From the NCBI GenBank assembly GCA_022340665.1, contig JAJDNM010000046.1:1-49269 (forward strand): a stretch of DNA of 49,269 nt. The letters are read 5' to 3'. A program made the translations under genes and the position numbers. This document shows, one piece after another, positions 42,189 through 49,269 of this stretch. The notes below the pieces were generated by a model. That model was not told where the DNA came from and made no database searches. It saw nothing but the letters and a program-made list of their open reading frames with translations. How positions within the stretch are numbered: position 1 is the stretch's first letter; every line of letters begins with the position of its first letter. The DNA comes from Acidobacteriota bacterium. GTDB lineage: Bacteria > Acidobacteriota > Thermoanaerobaculia > Thermoanaerobaculales > Sulfomarinibacteraceae.

Positions 42189-43229
42189 CTAGCTCGCCGC
42201 CTCTCGGCGCGCCGATTCCCAGAGCTGCTCGACGGTTTCGTCGTCGGGTGCCGGCACGGCGGCGGCTCGTTGCTGCAGGTCGCGACCGAGCGTTCCCATG
42301 CGCGCGGTCATCTCGGACAGCCGGGTTGTAACGGTCTTGTCTTCGGCAGCCACGGCTTCCAGGTGATGCACGATTTCCTCTATCCGATCGCATGCGTTGC
42401 AGATCAGCACGCCGTGATTGCGGGCGTGGACGGCCTTGATCACCCTCTCCGGCAGATCTCCCCATTCCTGGAGAGCGCCCATCTCGATGTCGTCGGCCAG
42501 CACCACCGGCGAACCACGGAGATTCGTTGCTTTCTCGACGACCGGTCGCGACAGAGAAGCGGGACGCTCGCTGTCGCCCAAACCAGGCACCACTACATGA
42601 GCGACCATGACGGCGGGGTAGTCGGCGCCGAGCTCTTCGAATACCGATATCTGGCGTGCCATTTCGTCGGCTCCCGGATCGAGGATGGGAAGCTCCTCGT
42701 GCGTGTCTGCGGCCACAGACCCGATTCCCGGGAAGTGCTTCGTGCAGCCGGAGACCCCCCAAGTGCCGAGGCCCTCGTTGAAGAGCTTGGCCAAAGCGAC
42801 GACCCGCTCGGGATCGTGCCCGAAGCACCGGTTCTGTCCACTCAGGCAGCCGCCAGGACAGTCGATATCGACCACCGGGGCGAGATCAAGGTGGATGCCG
42901 AGGCTGCGGCAGGCGGCGCCGGCAGCCTCGCCGAGGGCACGGACGGCGCGTCTGCCCGCGGCCGACGCTTCGGCTGCGGAAGGCAGATCGCCCCACAGGC
43001 CTGTGAGCCGATTGACCACGCCTCCCTCGAGGTCGGCAGAAACAAACGGCCTCGGTTCGATGTCGTCGAGGCCTGCGACCAGATTCCGTACCTGATCTGG
43101 GTCCTCGACGTTGCGCGCGAACAGAATAATTCCGGCTGGACGCGTCTTGTCGAGAAGCGCCCGGTCCTCATCTGTGATCGAAGTGCCGGGCAGCCCAATT
43201 ACGAGGGGCAAGGAATCAGTTCTGTTCAT
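42189..43229 (-). CDS. nagZ: Beta-N-acetylhexosaminidase (GH3, NagZ-like)
   Basis: 346 residues from the ATG at 43229. The GH3 core is clear: LVIGLPGTSITDEDRALL, PAGIILFARNVEDPDQVRNL, FVSADLEGGVVNRL, the substrate-binding KHFPGIGSVAADTHEELP with the Asp-Thr-His dyad that acts as acid/base in NagZ, and VVLADDIEMGAL with the nucleophile Asp. It would cut GlcNAc from anhydromuropeptides in peptidoglycan recycling. No signal peptide is visible, so it is likely cytoplasmic. The start overlaps the end of mutS by 14 bp. It is the last gene of that operon and ends in a repeat element. Confidence 0.9.
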   Translation of the reverse strand: MNRTDSLPLVIGLPGTSITDEDRALLDKTRPAGIILFARNVEDPDQVRNLVAGLDDIEPRPFVSADLEGGVVNRLTGLWGDLPSAAEASAAGRRAVRALGEAAGAACRSLGIHLDLAPVVDIDCPGGCLSGQNRCFGHDPERVVALAKLFNEGLGTWGVSGCTKHFPGIGSVAADTHEELPILDPGADEMARQISVFEELGADYPAVMVAHVVVPGLGDSERPASLSRPVVEKATNLRGSPVVLADDIEMGALQEWGDLPERVIKAVHARNHGVLICNACDRIEEIVHHLEAVAAEDKTVTTRLSEMTARMGTLGRDLQQRAAAVPAPDDETVEQLWESARREAAS

Positions 43230-45822
43230 GCACCTTTCCGTGGAGTTCCGCGAGCAACTCGAGGGCCTCCCGAGGAGTGATTCCGTCGACGTCGAGACGA
43301 CGCAGGCGATCCGATATCTCGTCCACCGGCGCACGGAAGAGATCGAGTTGGTTGATGCGTTCTGCATTGGCCGTCCGCGGGGTCTGCATCACCGGATCGC
43401 CGGAGATCTTGAGCTCGTGCCTTTCAATATTGGCCAGGACCTCCTCGGCGCGTGCACAAACGGTGTTCGGGACGCCCGCGAGGCGGGCGACATGGATTCC
43501 GTAGCTGTTGTCAGCAGGGCCTTCGACGACTCGGTGGAGGAAGAGGATCGAGCCGCGCCACTCTTTGACCGCCATCGATCGATTGACCAACCTCGGCAGC
43601 ATGCGCCCGAGATCGGTCAGCTCGTGGTAATGGGTCGCAAAGAGCACCAACCCGGCATGCTCCTCCTGGTCGTGCAGAAACTCGACGATTGCCCAGGCCA
43701 GGGACAGGCCGTCGAAGGTCGCAGTGCCACGTCCCACCTCGTCGAGAATCACCAGAGAGCGCGGAGTTGCATGGTGGAGGATGTTGGCGGTTTCCGTCAT
43801 CTCCACCATGAAAGTGGATTCACCCCTGGCCAGCATGTCCGAAGCGCCGACCCTGGTGAAAATTCGATCGGTGAGGCCGATCTCCGCCTCCCTTGCCGGT
43901 ACGAACGAGCCGGCATGGGCCATCAGCGTTATCAGGGCGCACTGTCTGAGATAGGTCGATTTGCCTCCCATGTTCGGGCCGGTAAGAAGGACGATTTGAC
44001 TGGTCTGGGGGTGGAGGCGGCAGTCGTTTGGAATGAAGTGCGGATCTCGCTGGACGTCTTCGAGCACCGGATGGCGGCCCTCGCGGATGACGATGCCGGC
44101 GTCGTCCACCATCACTGGTCGGCAGTAATTCGAGCGTCGAGCCCGGTCGGCAAAGGCGCACAGCACGTCAAGCTGGGCGAGAATCTCGGCAGAAACCGCG
44201 ATCCGTTGGGCATGATGCGACAATGATTCCACCAGCTCGGCATACAGCTGGCGGTCGAGCGCAGTGGCCTGTTCCTCGGCGGACAGAATACGAGACTCGA
44301 GCTCCTTCAGCTCGGGCGTGATGTACCTCTCCGCGTTAGTCAGAGTTTGACGCCGTTCGTAGTCGTCCGGGACGCGGTCGAGGTTCGCCTTGCTGATCTC
44401 GATGAAGTAACCGAAGACCTTGTTGTACTTGACCTTGAGAGAGCCGATTCCAGTTCTGGTCCGTTCCTGGGATTCGATGCCGGCCAGCATCTCCTTGCCG
44501 CCGCGCGCGAGGCTTCGCTGCTCGTCCAGCTCATGGTTCCAGCCTCCGGCGATCACGCCCGCACCGGCGATCTGCGCGGGTTCCTCGGCGAGGCGCTGGT
44601 GGAGGATTTCCGCGAGATCAGGCATCGGGTCAAAGGTTTCGCCGAGCCCGCGAAGCCTCGACGAGGTAGCCTGCTCGATCGTGTCGGCGACCGCCGGCAG
44701 GCGATCGAGACCTGCCCTCAGGCCGTGCAGTTCCCGCGGCGTGGCGAGGCCGAGGCCAATGCGTGCGGCGAGGCGCTCGAGATCGGGTAGGCCGTCAAGA
44801 GCAGATTGAAGATCTCGCAGCAACTCTGCTCCATCCACGAGTTCGGCGACGGCACGGTGACGTTCTCCGATTTCCTCGAGGTCGTTGCTCGGTCGCACCA
44901 GCCAGTCACGGAGCAACCGCGAACCCATCCTGGTCTCGGTATGGTCGAGGATATCGATCAGCGATCCCTTGCGCGTTCCGTCGGCCGAGCGCTCAATCTC
45001 CAAGTTGCGAAGGCTGGCGCGGTCGAGAATCAGCGCATCTCCCGTCTGGTGGCAGGTGAAACCGCGAAGATGGCTGAGGGCGCCTTTCTGTGTATTTTCG
45101 ACATAACCGAGAAGAGCGCCAGCCATTCCGACCAGTGGCTCCCCGGAGTCGAGCCCGTAGCCACGAACCGAGCTGACGCCGAGCACGCGGCGCAAGCGTT
45201 GCTCGCCGGCCGATGGCGAGAAGGTCTCGGGCGGCACCGGCGTGACGGTCGGCCTGGGGATTTCCACTGGCCACAGGTCTTTCCAACCATCCCAGTCCTC
45301 AGTTACCAAAACCTCGCGCGGCCGAAGACGAGCGAGCTGCTCGGTAAGGGACTCCCGGTCACTGCTTCTCATGCCTTCGAACGTGCCGGTGCTGATCTCA
45401 ATCCACGCCAGGGCCGAGGCTTCGCTGTCTCCGCCGAAAGCGGCGAGGTAACAGTGCTCAGAACCCTCGAGGAGTCCGGTGTCGGAAATCGTCCCAGGCG
45501 TATGCGTGCGTATGATTTTGCGGCGAACGAGCCCCTTCGCCGTGGCCGGATCCTCGACCTGTTCGGCCACTGCAACCCTGAATCCGGCATCGAGGAGCTT
45601 TCCCAGATAGCCGTCGAACGCGTGGTGCGGAACACCGCACATCGGTGCATCCACAGAGTCGTTTTGGCGGCGCCTCGTCAAGGTGATTCCCAGCACCGGT
45701 GCGGCGACCTGCGCATCTTCGAAAAAGAGCTCGTAAAAATCTCCCATTCGGTAGAGCAGAAGTGCCGAGCCAGCTTGTTCCTTGAGCTCCAGGTACTGTC
45801 GCAACATGGGAGTCATCTTCAC
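43216..45822 (-). CDS. mutS: DNA mismatch repair protein MutS
   Basis: 868 residues from the GTG at 45822, which has GGAGGAGG about 9 bp upstream; the ATG at 45816 is nearly equivalent. The mismatch-binding domain has YRMGDFYELFFEDA with the Phe-X-Glu motif. The ATPase has Walker A LTGPNMGGKSTYLRQ at about 614, then STFMVEMTETANILHHAT and SLVILDEVGRGTATFDGLSLAWA. All MutS1 domains are present and length is typical (E. coli 853). No mutL is in the window. Overlap with nagZ indicates an operon, with the DUF4136 lipoprotein gene just upstream. Confidence 0.97.
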   Translation of the reverse strand: MKMTPMLRQYLELKEQAGSALLLYRMGDFYELFFEDAQVAAPVLGITLTRRRQNDSVDAPMCGVPHHAFDGYLGKLLDAGFRVAVAEQVEDPATAKGLVRRKIIRTHTPGTISDTGLLEGSEHCYLAAFGGDSEASALAWIEISTGTFEGMRSSDRESLTEQLARLRPREVLVTEDWDGWKDLWPVEIPRPTVTPVPPETFSPSAGEQRLRRVLGVSSVRGYGLDSGEPLVGMAGALLGYVENTQKGALSHLRGFTCHQTGDALILDRASLRNLEIERSADGTRKGSLIDILDHTETRMGSRLLRDWLVRPSNDLEEIGERHRAVAELVDGAELLRDLQSALDGLPDLERLAARIGLGLATPRELHGLRAGLDRLPAVADTIEQATSSRLRGLGETFDPMPDLAEILHQRLAEEPAQIAGAGVIAGGWNHELDEQRSLARGGKEMLAGIESQERTRTGIGSLKVKYNKVFGYFIEISKANLDRVPDDYERRQTLTNAERYITPELKELESRILSAEEQATALDRQLYAELVESLSHHAQRIAVSAEILAQLDVLCAFADRARRSNYCRPVMVDDAGIVIREGRHPVLEDVQRDPHFIPNDCRLHPQTSQIVLLTGPNMGGKSTYLRQCALITLMAHAGSFVPAREAEIGLTDRIFTRVGASDMLARGESTFMVEMTETANILHHATPRSLVILDEVGRGTATFDGLSLAWAIVEFLHDQEEHAGLVLFATHYHELTDLGRMLPRLVNRSMAVKEWRGSILFLHRVVEGPADNSYGIHVARLAGVPNTVCARAEEVLANIERHELKISGDPVMQTPRTANAERINQLDLFRAPVDEISDRLRRLDVDGITPREALELLAELHGKVHEQN

Positions 45823-45847
45823 CGCAGGGTGCCTCCTCCGATCCACG

Positions 45848-46369
45848 TCATCCGGTGATTGGCGGGAATTCCGCCAGGATCCTCCACACCGCCTGGCCGA
45901 GGTCTTTTTGCGGTTCCAGGGAGGTCATCGTGATTTCCGATATCTGGCCGGTCCACAGGATTTTTCCCGATGCCGGATCCAACATCTTGATCGTCACCGC
46001 ACCTCTCTGGCGAGGACTCGGTTGTGTTTGCACACTCGGTTCGGCGCCACCTCCCTGTGGTGCCACAACGGGTGGTTTCGAGCCGCGAAACACGAGATCG
46101 AAGGCAACACGAAAATCCGGTGTCCCGTCTTCGATGCGGGAGTAGCCGCGCGCGACGAGTTCCTTTTCCAGAGCTTCCTGGACCATCTTCTCGAACGCGG
46201 GGTAACGGGTGTGGTCGGAGCCGCCGCTCTCCGAAGCGAAGCGAAAGTTCTCCCAATCGTGGAAATCGGTCGCCCTGTCGTATTCGGTTCGCACGGGCAG
46301 TTCTGCCGTGGTCGAGTTGCAGCCTGCCAACAGCAGGATGGCAACGCACACGACCGGCAATTTCGCCAT
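45848..46369 (-). CDS. DUF4136-like lipoprotein
   Basis: 173 residues from the ATG at 46369, preceded by GGAGGAGG at 9 bp; an upstream in-frame ATG is less well placed. MAKLPVVCVAILLLAGC is a lipoprotein signal with a good lipobox (LAGC). The rest matches DUF4136: DHTRYPAFEKMVQEALEKELVARGYSRIEDGTPDFRVAFDLVF, then GAVTIKMLDPASGKILWTGQISEITMTSLEPQKDLGQAVWRILAEFPP. Probably anchored in the outer membrane or periplasmic face; function unknown. It ends just before mutS and may share its transcript. Confidence 0.85.
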   Translation of the reverse strand: MAKLPVVCVAILLLAGCNSTTAELPVRTEYDRATDFHDWENFRFASESGGSDHTRYPAFEKMVQEALEKELVARGYSRIEDGTPDFRVAFDLVFRGSKPPVVAPQGGGAEPSVQTQPSPRQRGAVTIKMLDPASGKILWTGQISEITMTSLEPQKDLGQAVWRILAEFPPITG

Positions 46370-46458
46370 TTCGACCATCCTCCTCCACCTCTGCGACGCC
46401 AAGGGGGCCCGGAAATCGAGAATCGATCATTCCGGCCGGAGAGTCAAGCTCCACGAGG

Positions 46459-47034
46459 TTATCCCTTTCCGCCTCGGACCCACCAGTCGGAGTCTTTGTC
46501 GAACCACCACGAAGACGCGTCACCCTCGACGATTTTCCTGCCGAGGGCTTTGGCGACGTCGGTCCGGAGCCGCCGGAGGGTGAACGGTATCCAGTTGCCG
46601 GCATCCTCGCATCCCGTGTCGAGTCTCTCCTTGAGTTCGAGCAACATCTCGAGCTGGTCGGCGTCGTGCGCCAAAATAGCTTCCGCGGTGACCTCATTGC
46701 GGTACTCGGCAATCAATTCGACGAGCTCCTCACCGAAGGGCAGACCGTGACCCATGTCTGCAGCTGCTCGCGCTTCGTCGGCGACCACGTATTTCTGATT
46801 GACATAGTTCAGGTCACCTGTCCGTGCTTCCGGGAAATCGTGGACCAGAGCAAGCCGCAGGGTTTTGTCGGTATTTACCTTTCCGTCCATTCGAGCAAGA
46901 ACGAACGCGAGCACCGTGGTCCGAAAAACGTGCTCTGCAACTGTTTCCGATCCGCCGTCCAGGAATTGCCAGCCGGACCTCGGCGTCCGCTTGAGCATTC
47001 CTACTTCAAAAAGAAACTCGACAATTCGATCCAC
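46459..47034 (-). CDS. HD-domain phosphohydrolase (HDDC2/YfbR-like)
   Basis: 191 residues from the GTG at 47034, with GGGGAGG 4 bp upstream. A longer frame would begin inside a repeat array and is rejected. The HD residues are visible: SETVAEHVFRT (first His), LALVHDFPEARTGD (His-Asp) and ILAHDADQLEMLLE (last Asp). This is the PF13023-type HD domain, whose members include 5'-deoxynucleotidases that dephosphorylate dNMPs. Short and single-domain, likely cytoplasmic. The mtaB gene ends 142 bp upstream on the same strand. Confidence 0.85.
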   Translation of the reverse strand: MDRIVEFLFEVGMLKRTPRSGWQFLDGGSETVAEHVFRTTVLAFVLARMDGKVNTDKTLRLALVHDFPEARTGDLNYVNQKYVVADEARAAADMGHGLPFGEELVELIAEYRNEVTAEAILAHDADQLEMLLELKERLDTGCEDAGNWIPFTLRRLRTDVAKALGRKIVEGDASSWWFDKDSDWWVRGGKG

Positions 47035-47167
47035 TGAGCCTCCCCTCGAGGCCAGTGTATCGCCTCCCAGGAATCCACGACGTCGGCGAGGATGGCCGTT
47101 TCGAGAAATCCTGACAAGGTGGGATACCTCTCTGTAATGTCTCGTCGCCGACCAACTGTGGGCCGGA

Positions 47168-47202
47168 ACTCCGAATTCAGAATTCCGAATTCCGAATTCT
47201 GC
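47168..47202. repeat. Heptamer repeat array, ATTCNNN type, forming the end of mtaB
   Basis: Five 7-bp units on the plus strand: ACTCCGA, ATTCAGA, ATTCCGA, ATTCCGA, ATTCTGC. On the minus strand these encode the last residues of mtaB (RIRNSEF) and its TGA stop. A 17-bp stretch is identical to the array at 21067-21101. No opposite arm is seen nearby. Confidence 0.82.
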
Positions 47203-48472
47203 CGACAACGCCCCCCGGTACGACCTCGACGATTTCCGTCGATGTGATCCTGTTCAACAGGTCCTCGTCGGGTGGGGTGATCACACTCACGCGAACGTAG
47301 TTCGGCGTTAACCCGCTCCAGCGCAGTGTTTCCCCGTGGTGTTCAGCCGTTTCCCAGAGAACCTCGGCGATGCTGCCGACCAGCCCGGAGTTGAAGCGAT
47401 GTTCGAGGTCGGCCGCGAGCCTGTGCATTTTGCGGCTGCGTTCCTGGGTAATTGATCCAGGAACCTGCGCCGGCATACGGGACGCTGGGGTGCCCTCGCG
47501 CCGCGAGTAACGGAAGATGTGGAGGCGCGAGAAGGCCAGATCCTCCACCAGGGCCGTGGATTGATCGAACTCCTTGTCCGTCTCGCCGGGGAAGCCGACG
47601 ATGATATCGCTCGAGATGGCGATGTTCGGCACCGCCCGCCGGGCCGCTCGACACAGATCCGCGAATTCTCCTCGGCTCGTACGCCGCGCCATCCGTCTGA
47701 GGGTTTCGTCACAGCCGCTCTGCAGGGGGAGGTGGAGGTGTGGCAGGAGCCGCGGGTCCGAAAAAATCCCGAAGAACTCGGCGTCGAGGTCCCACGGTTC
47801 GAGCGAAGAAAGCCGCAGGCGTTCCACATCGGACTCGGAGAGGATTCGCTGGATCAAATGCTCGAGACCACTTCGATTACCGAGGTCGTGGCCATAGGAC
47901 CCGAGGTGCACACCGCTCAGGACCACCTCTCGGTAGCCCGTATCGACGAGACTGCGCACCTGTTCCACGACCGTGTCCACCGGCACGCTTCGGCCCGCGC
48001 CCCTGACCACGGTAATGACACAGAAGGTGCAGGAGTTGTCACAGCCGTCCTGAACCTTCAGAAAGGCCCGGGTGCGAGCCAAGCGGCTTGGTGCGAAAAG
48101 GGTATGCTCGTCGGGATCCACGGTCGTCGAGTCGAGGACTCCCGCCATCTCGGCGAGCTCGAGCAGCCGGTCCTTGTTCGCGTTGTCGACCACGAGGTCG
48201 ACGCCGATCTCGTTCATCGCCGCCGGAGCCATTTCCGCGTCGCAGCCAGTGACGATGATCGCGGCCGAGGGATTGGCGCGCTTGATTTGCCGAATGAGCT
48301 GACGGGATTTCCGCGAAGCGATCGCGGTCACCGTGCAGGTGTTGAGGATGCAGAGATCGGCCTCGTCACCCGGAGCAGCGACGCGATGCCCGGCCGCGGC
48401 GAGTTTACGGGCCATCGCCTCGATCTCACCGATGTTGAGACGGCAACCGACGGACTCGAGACGAACCTGCAC
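47177..48472 (-). CDS. mtaB: tRNA ms2t6A methylthiotransferase MtaB
   Basis: 431 residues from the GTG at 48472 with GAGGG 5 bp upstream. N-terminal UPF0004 domain Cys are in ESVGCRLNIGE, LNTCTVTA and VTGCDAEM. The radical-SAM cluster is KVQDGCDNSCTFCVITVVRG (CxxxCxxC) at about 145. LRLSSLEPWDLDAEF, LHLPLQSGCDETLRRMARRTSRGEF and DIIVGFPGETDKEFDQS are MtaB signatures, and a TRAM-like domain closes the protein. It adds a methylthio group to t6A37 in tRNA. The last seven residues come from a heptamer repeat, so the C-terminus was probably modified by the repeat. Confidence 0.95.
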   Translation of the reverse strand: MQVRLESVGCRLNIGEIEAMARKLAAAGHRVAAPGDEADLCILNTCTVTAIASRKSRQLIRQIKRANPSAAIIVTGCDAEMAPAAMNEIGVDLVVDNANKDRLLELAEMAGVLDSTTVDPDEHTLFAPSRLARTRAFLKVQDGCDNSCTFCVITVVRGAGRSVPVDTVVEQVRSLVDTGYREVVLSGVHLGSYGHDLGNRSGLEHLIQRILSESDVERLRLSSLEPWDLDAEFFGIFSDPRLLPHLHLPLQSGCDETLRRMARRTSRGEFADLCRAARRAVPNIAISSDIIVGFPGETDKEFDQSTALVEDLAFSRLHIFRYSRREGTPASRMPAQVPGSITQERSRKMHRLAADLEHRFNSGLVGSIAEVLWETAEHHGETLRWSGLTPNYVRVSVITPPDEDLLNRITSTEIVEVVPGGVVGRIRNSEF

Positions 48473-48524
48473 CGTTCCCTCTTCGTTTCAGACGATCAGC
48501 TTGGCGGACCGAGCTCGATGGCCA

Positions 48525-49269
48525 TCATCCCTTGAGAAGATCCTTGATCCTCTCTCTGATCTTGGCCTTCTCCTCTTCGATGTAGCGCTCGTAGTTGAGG
48601 ACCCGCCCGTCCTTGACGATGAACATAATCGGATTGTGGTGGACGTCGCCGTAGTCGTTGAACTGGATGATCCCGGTAACACCAGGAAACTCCTTGACGC
48701 CGAAAGCCAGGACTTTGCGAATTTCCGTAGCAGTGAAATTGTTGGTTTCCCCGCACACGAAGATCGCCACCCGCATCGCGTCGAACGCGTGAGCGGCATA
48801 AATGTCCGGTTCATCCTGGTACTTCTGTTGGTAGGTGTCGACGAAGTCCTGTGTCAGCTGCGCTTCGGACTGGATGTCGAACGCCGGCTGCGGGAAGTAC
48901 ACACCCTCCACCAGGTCTGGGTGATCCTCGACGATCTGGCCGGTGTAGAAGGCCGACGTGGCGCAGATGACACCGTCGTAGCCCTTTTCCCTGAGGTGAC
49001 GAAGTACCTCGATCGTTTTGTCGCCGTAGCCGATGATGTAGACCGATGCCGGCTGGTTGGCGGCGAGCAGATCAACCGAAATCGTCTGCCAGCCTTCTTC
49101 ATCGATCGCGACCCGGCCAACGACCTCACCACCCATCGCCTGCTCGAAGACGAGCCGGAAGGGGGGCTCGATTCCGCGTGCCTGGGCGGAATCCTCGGCG
49201 TAGATCAGCGTCGTGCCCTTGTCTTGGTCGTCATACAGGAATCGGCCCGCCCGCCGGCCCTCGAGCTCG
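48525..49269 (-). CDS. Periplasmic branched-chain amino-acid-type binding protein (ABC), 5' end outside window
   Basis: The frame is open to the window end; 248 residues of the C-terminal part are present. LYDDQDKGTTLIYAEDSAQARG, EQAMGGEVVGRVAIDEEG, ASVYIIGYGDKTIEVLRHLREKGYDG, QKYQDEPDIYAAHAFDAMRVA and GVTGIIQFNDYGDVHHNPIMFIVKDG follow the second half of LivK-type (Peripla_BP_6) proteins. It would deliver an amino acid, amide or similar ligand to an ABC importer. Ligand cannot be told. It lies 52 bp upstream of mtaB on the same strand. Confidence 0.85.
   Translation of the reverse strand, partial: ELEGRRAGRFLYDDQDKGTTLIYAEDSAQARGIEPPFRLVFEQAMGGEVVGRVAIDEEGWQTISVDLLAANQPASVYIIGYGDKTIEVLRHLREKGYDGVICATSAFYTGQIVEDHPDLVEGVYFPQPAFDIQSEAQLTQDFVDTYQQKYQDEPDIYAAHAFDAMRVAIFVCGETNNFTATEIRKVLAFGVKEFPGVTGIIQFNDYGDVHHNPIMFIVKDGRVLNYERYIEEEKAKIRERIKDLLKG

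Noticed and set aside
1-49269. tRNA or rRNA genes
   Set aside because: I found no cloverleaf-like segment with a T-loop motif and no rRNA-like sequence while reading; a covariance scan would settle it.

Overview
The window is about 49 kb of high-GC DNA from a diderm bacterium. An outer-membrane TonB-dependent receptor ending in Phe, a TolC-type channel, a carboxypeptidase-regulatory-like/TPR protein, sulfatase-fold lipoproteins with TPR tails, and MqnA of the futalosine menaquinone pathway fit Acidobacteriota best, probably an environmental lineage. That assignment is inference from gene content. No phage genes, transposases, rRNA, tRNA or CRISPR arrays were seen.

Layout. 1-11.5 kb: the 3' end of a TonB-dependent receptor with a strong terminator, then a secreted CarboxypepD_reg/TPR protein and a sulfatase-fold/TPR lipoprotein on the plus strand. 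These face a minus-strand operon of POT-type transporter, DUF2231 membrane protein and two more sulfatase-fold/TPR lipoproteins. 11.7-21.7 kb: tolC-like gene, priA, an alkyltransferase-like gene overlapping a DASS symporter gene, an IMP/GMP-type 5'-nucleotidase with mqnA, and hpt. 21.9-29.1 kb: a heterodimeric ABC exporter pair, a PhoD-like phosphatase and an APH-fold kinase-like gene. 29.1-36 kb: acyl-ACP thioesterase, a YkgJ-like Cys-cluster protein, MgtC/DUF4010 membrane protein, hutU and a secreted beta-propeller protein. 36.4-41.1 kb: feoAB and a BlaI/M56 sensor pair with a readable promoter and operators. 41.3-49.3 kb: queC, mutS-nagZ, a DUF4136 lipoprotein, an HD phosphohydrolase, mtaB and the 3' part of a periplasmic amino-acid-type binding protein. 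Most genes are housekeeping.

The unusual layer lies between the genes. Eleven intergenic sites carry short-period tandem arrays. Most have a 7-bp period with units such as ATCNAGN, AACTCAA and ATTCNNN; one has an 8-bp period. At most sites the arrays form two arms in opposite orientation, so the site can fold back on itself. The two arms of one site share the same unit although different sites use different units. Many sites are bordered or interrupted by C3/G3 tracts that match a G-quadruplex pattern, several of them just upstream of a start codon. Two genes (mqnA and mtaB) take their last residues and stop codon from such a repeat. A separate foldback of about 180 bp lies between the 5'-nucleotidase gene and hpt. 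These elements are the best candidates in the window for something not yet described. No gene here is an obvious partner for them.
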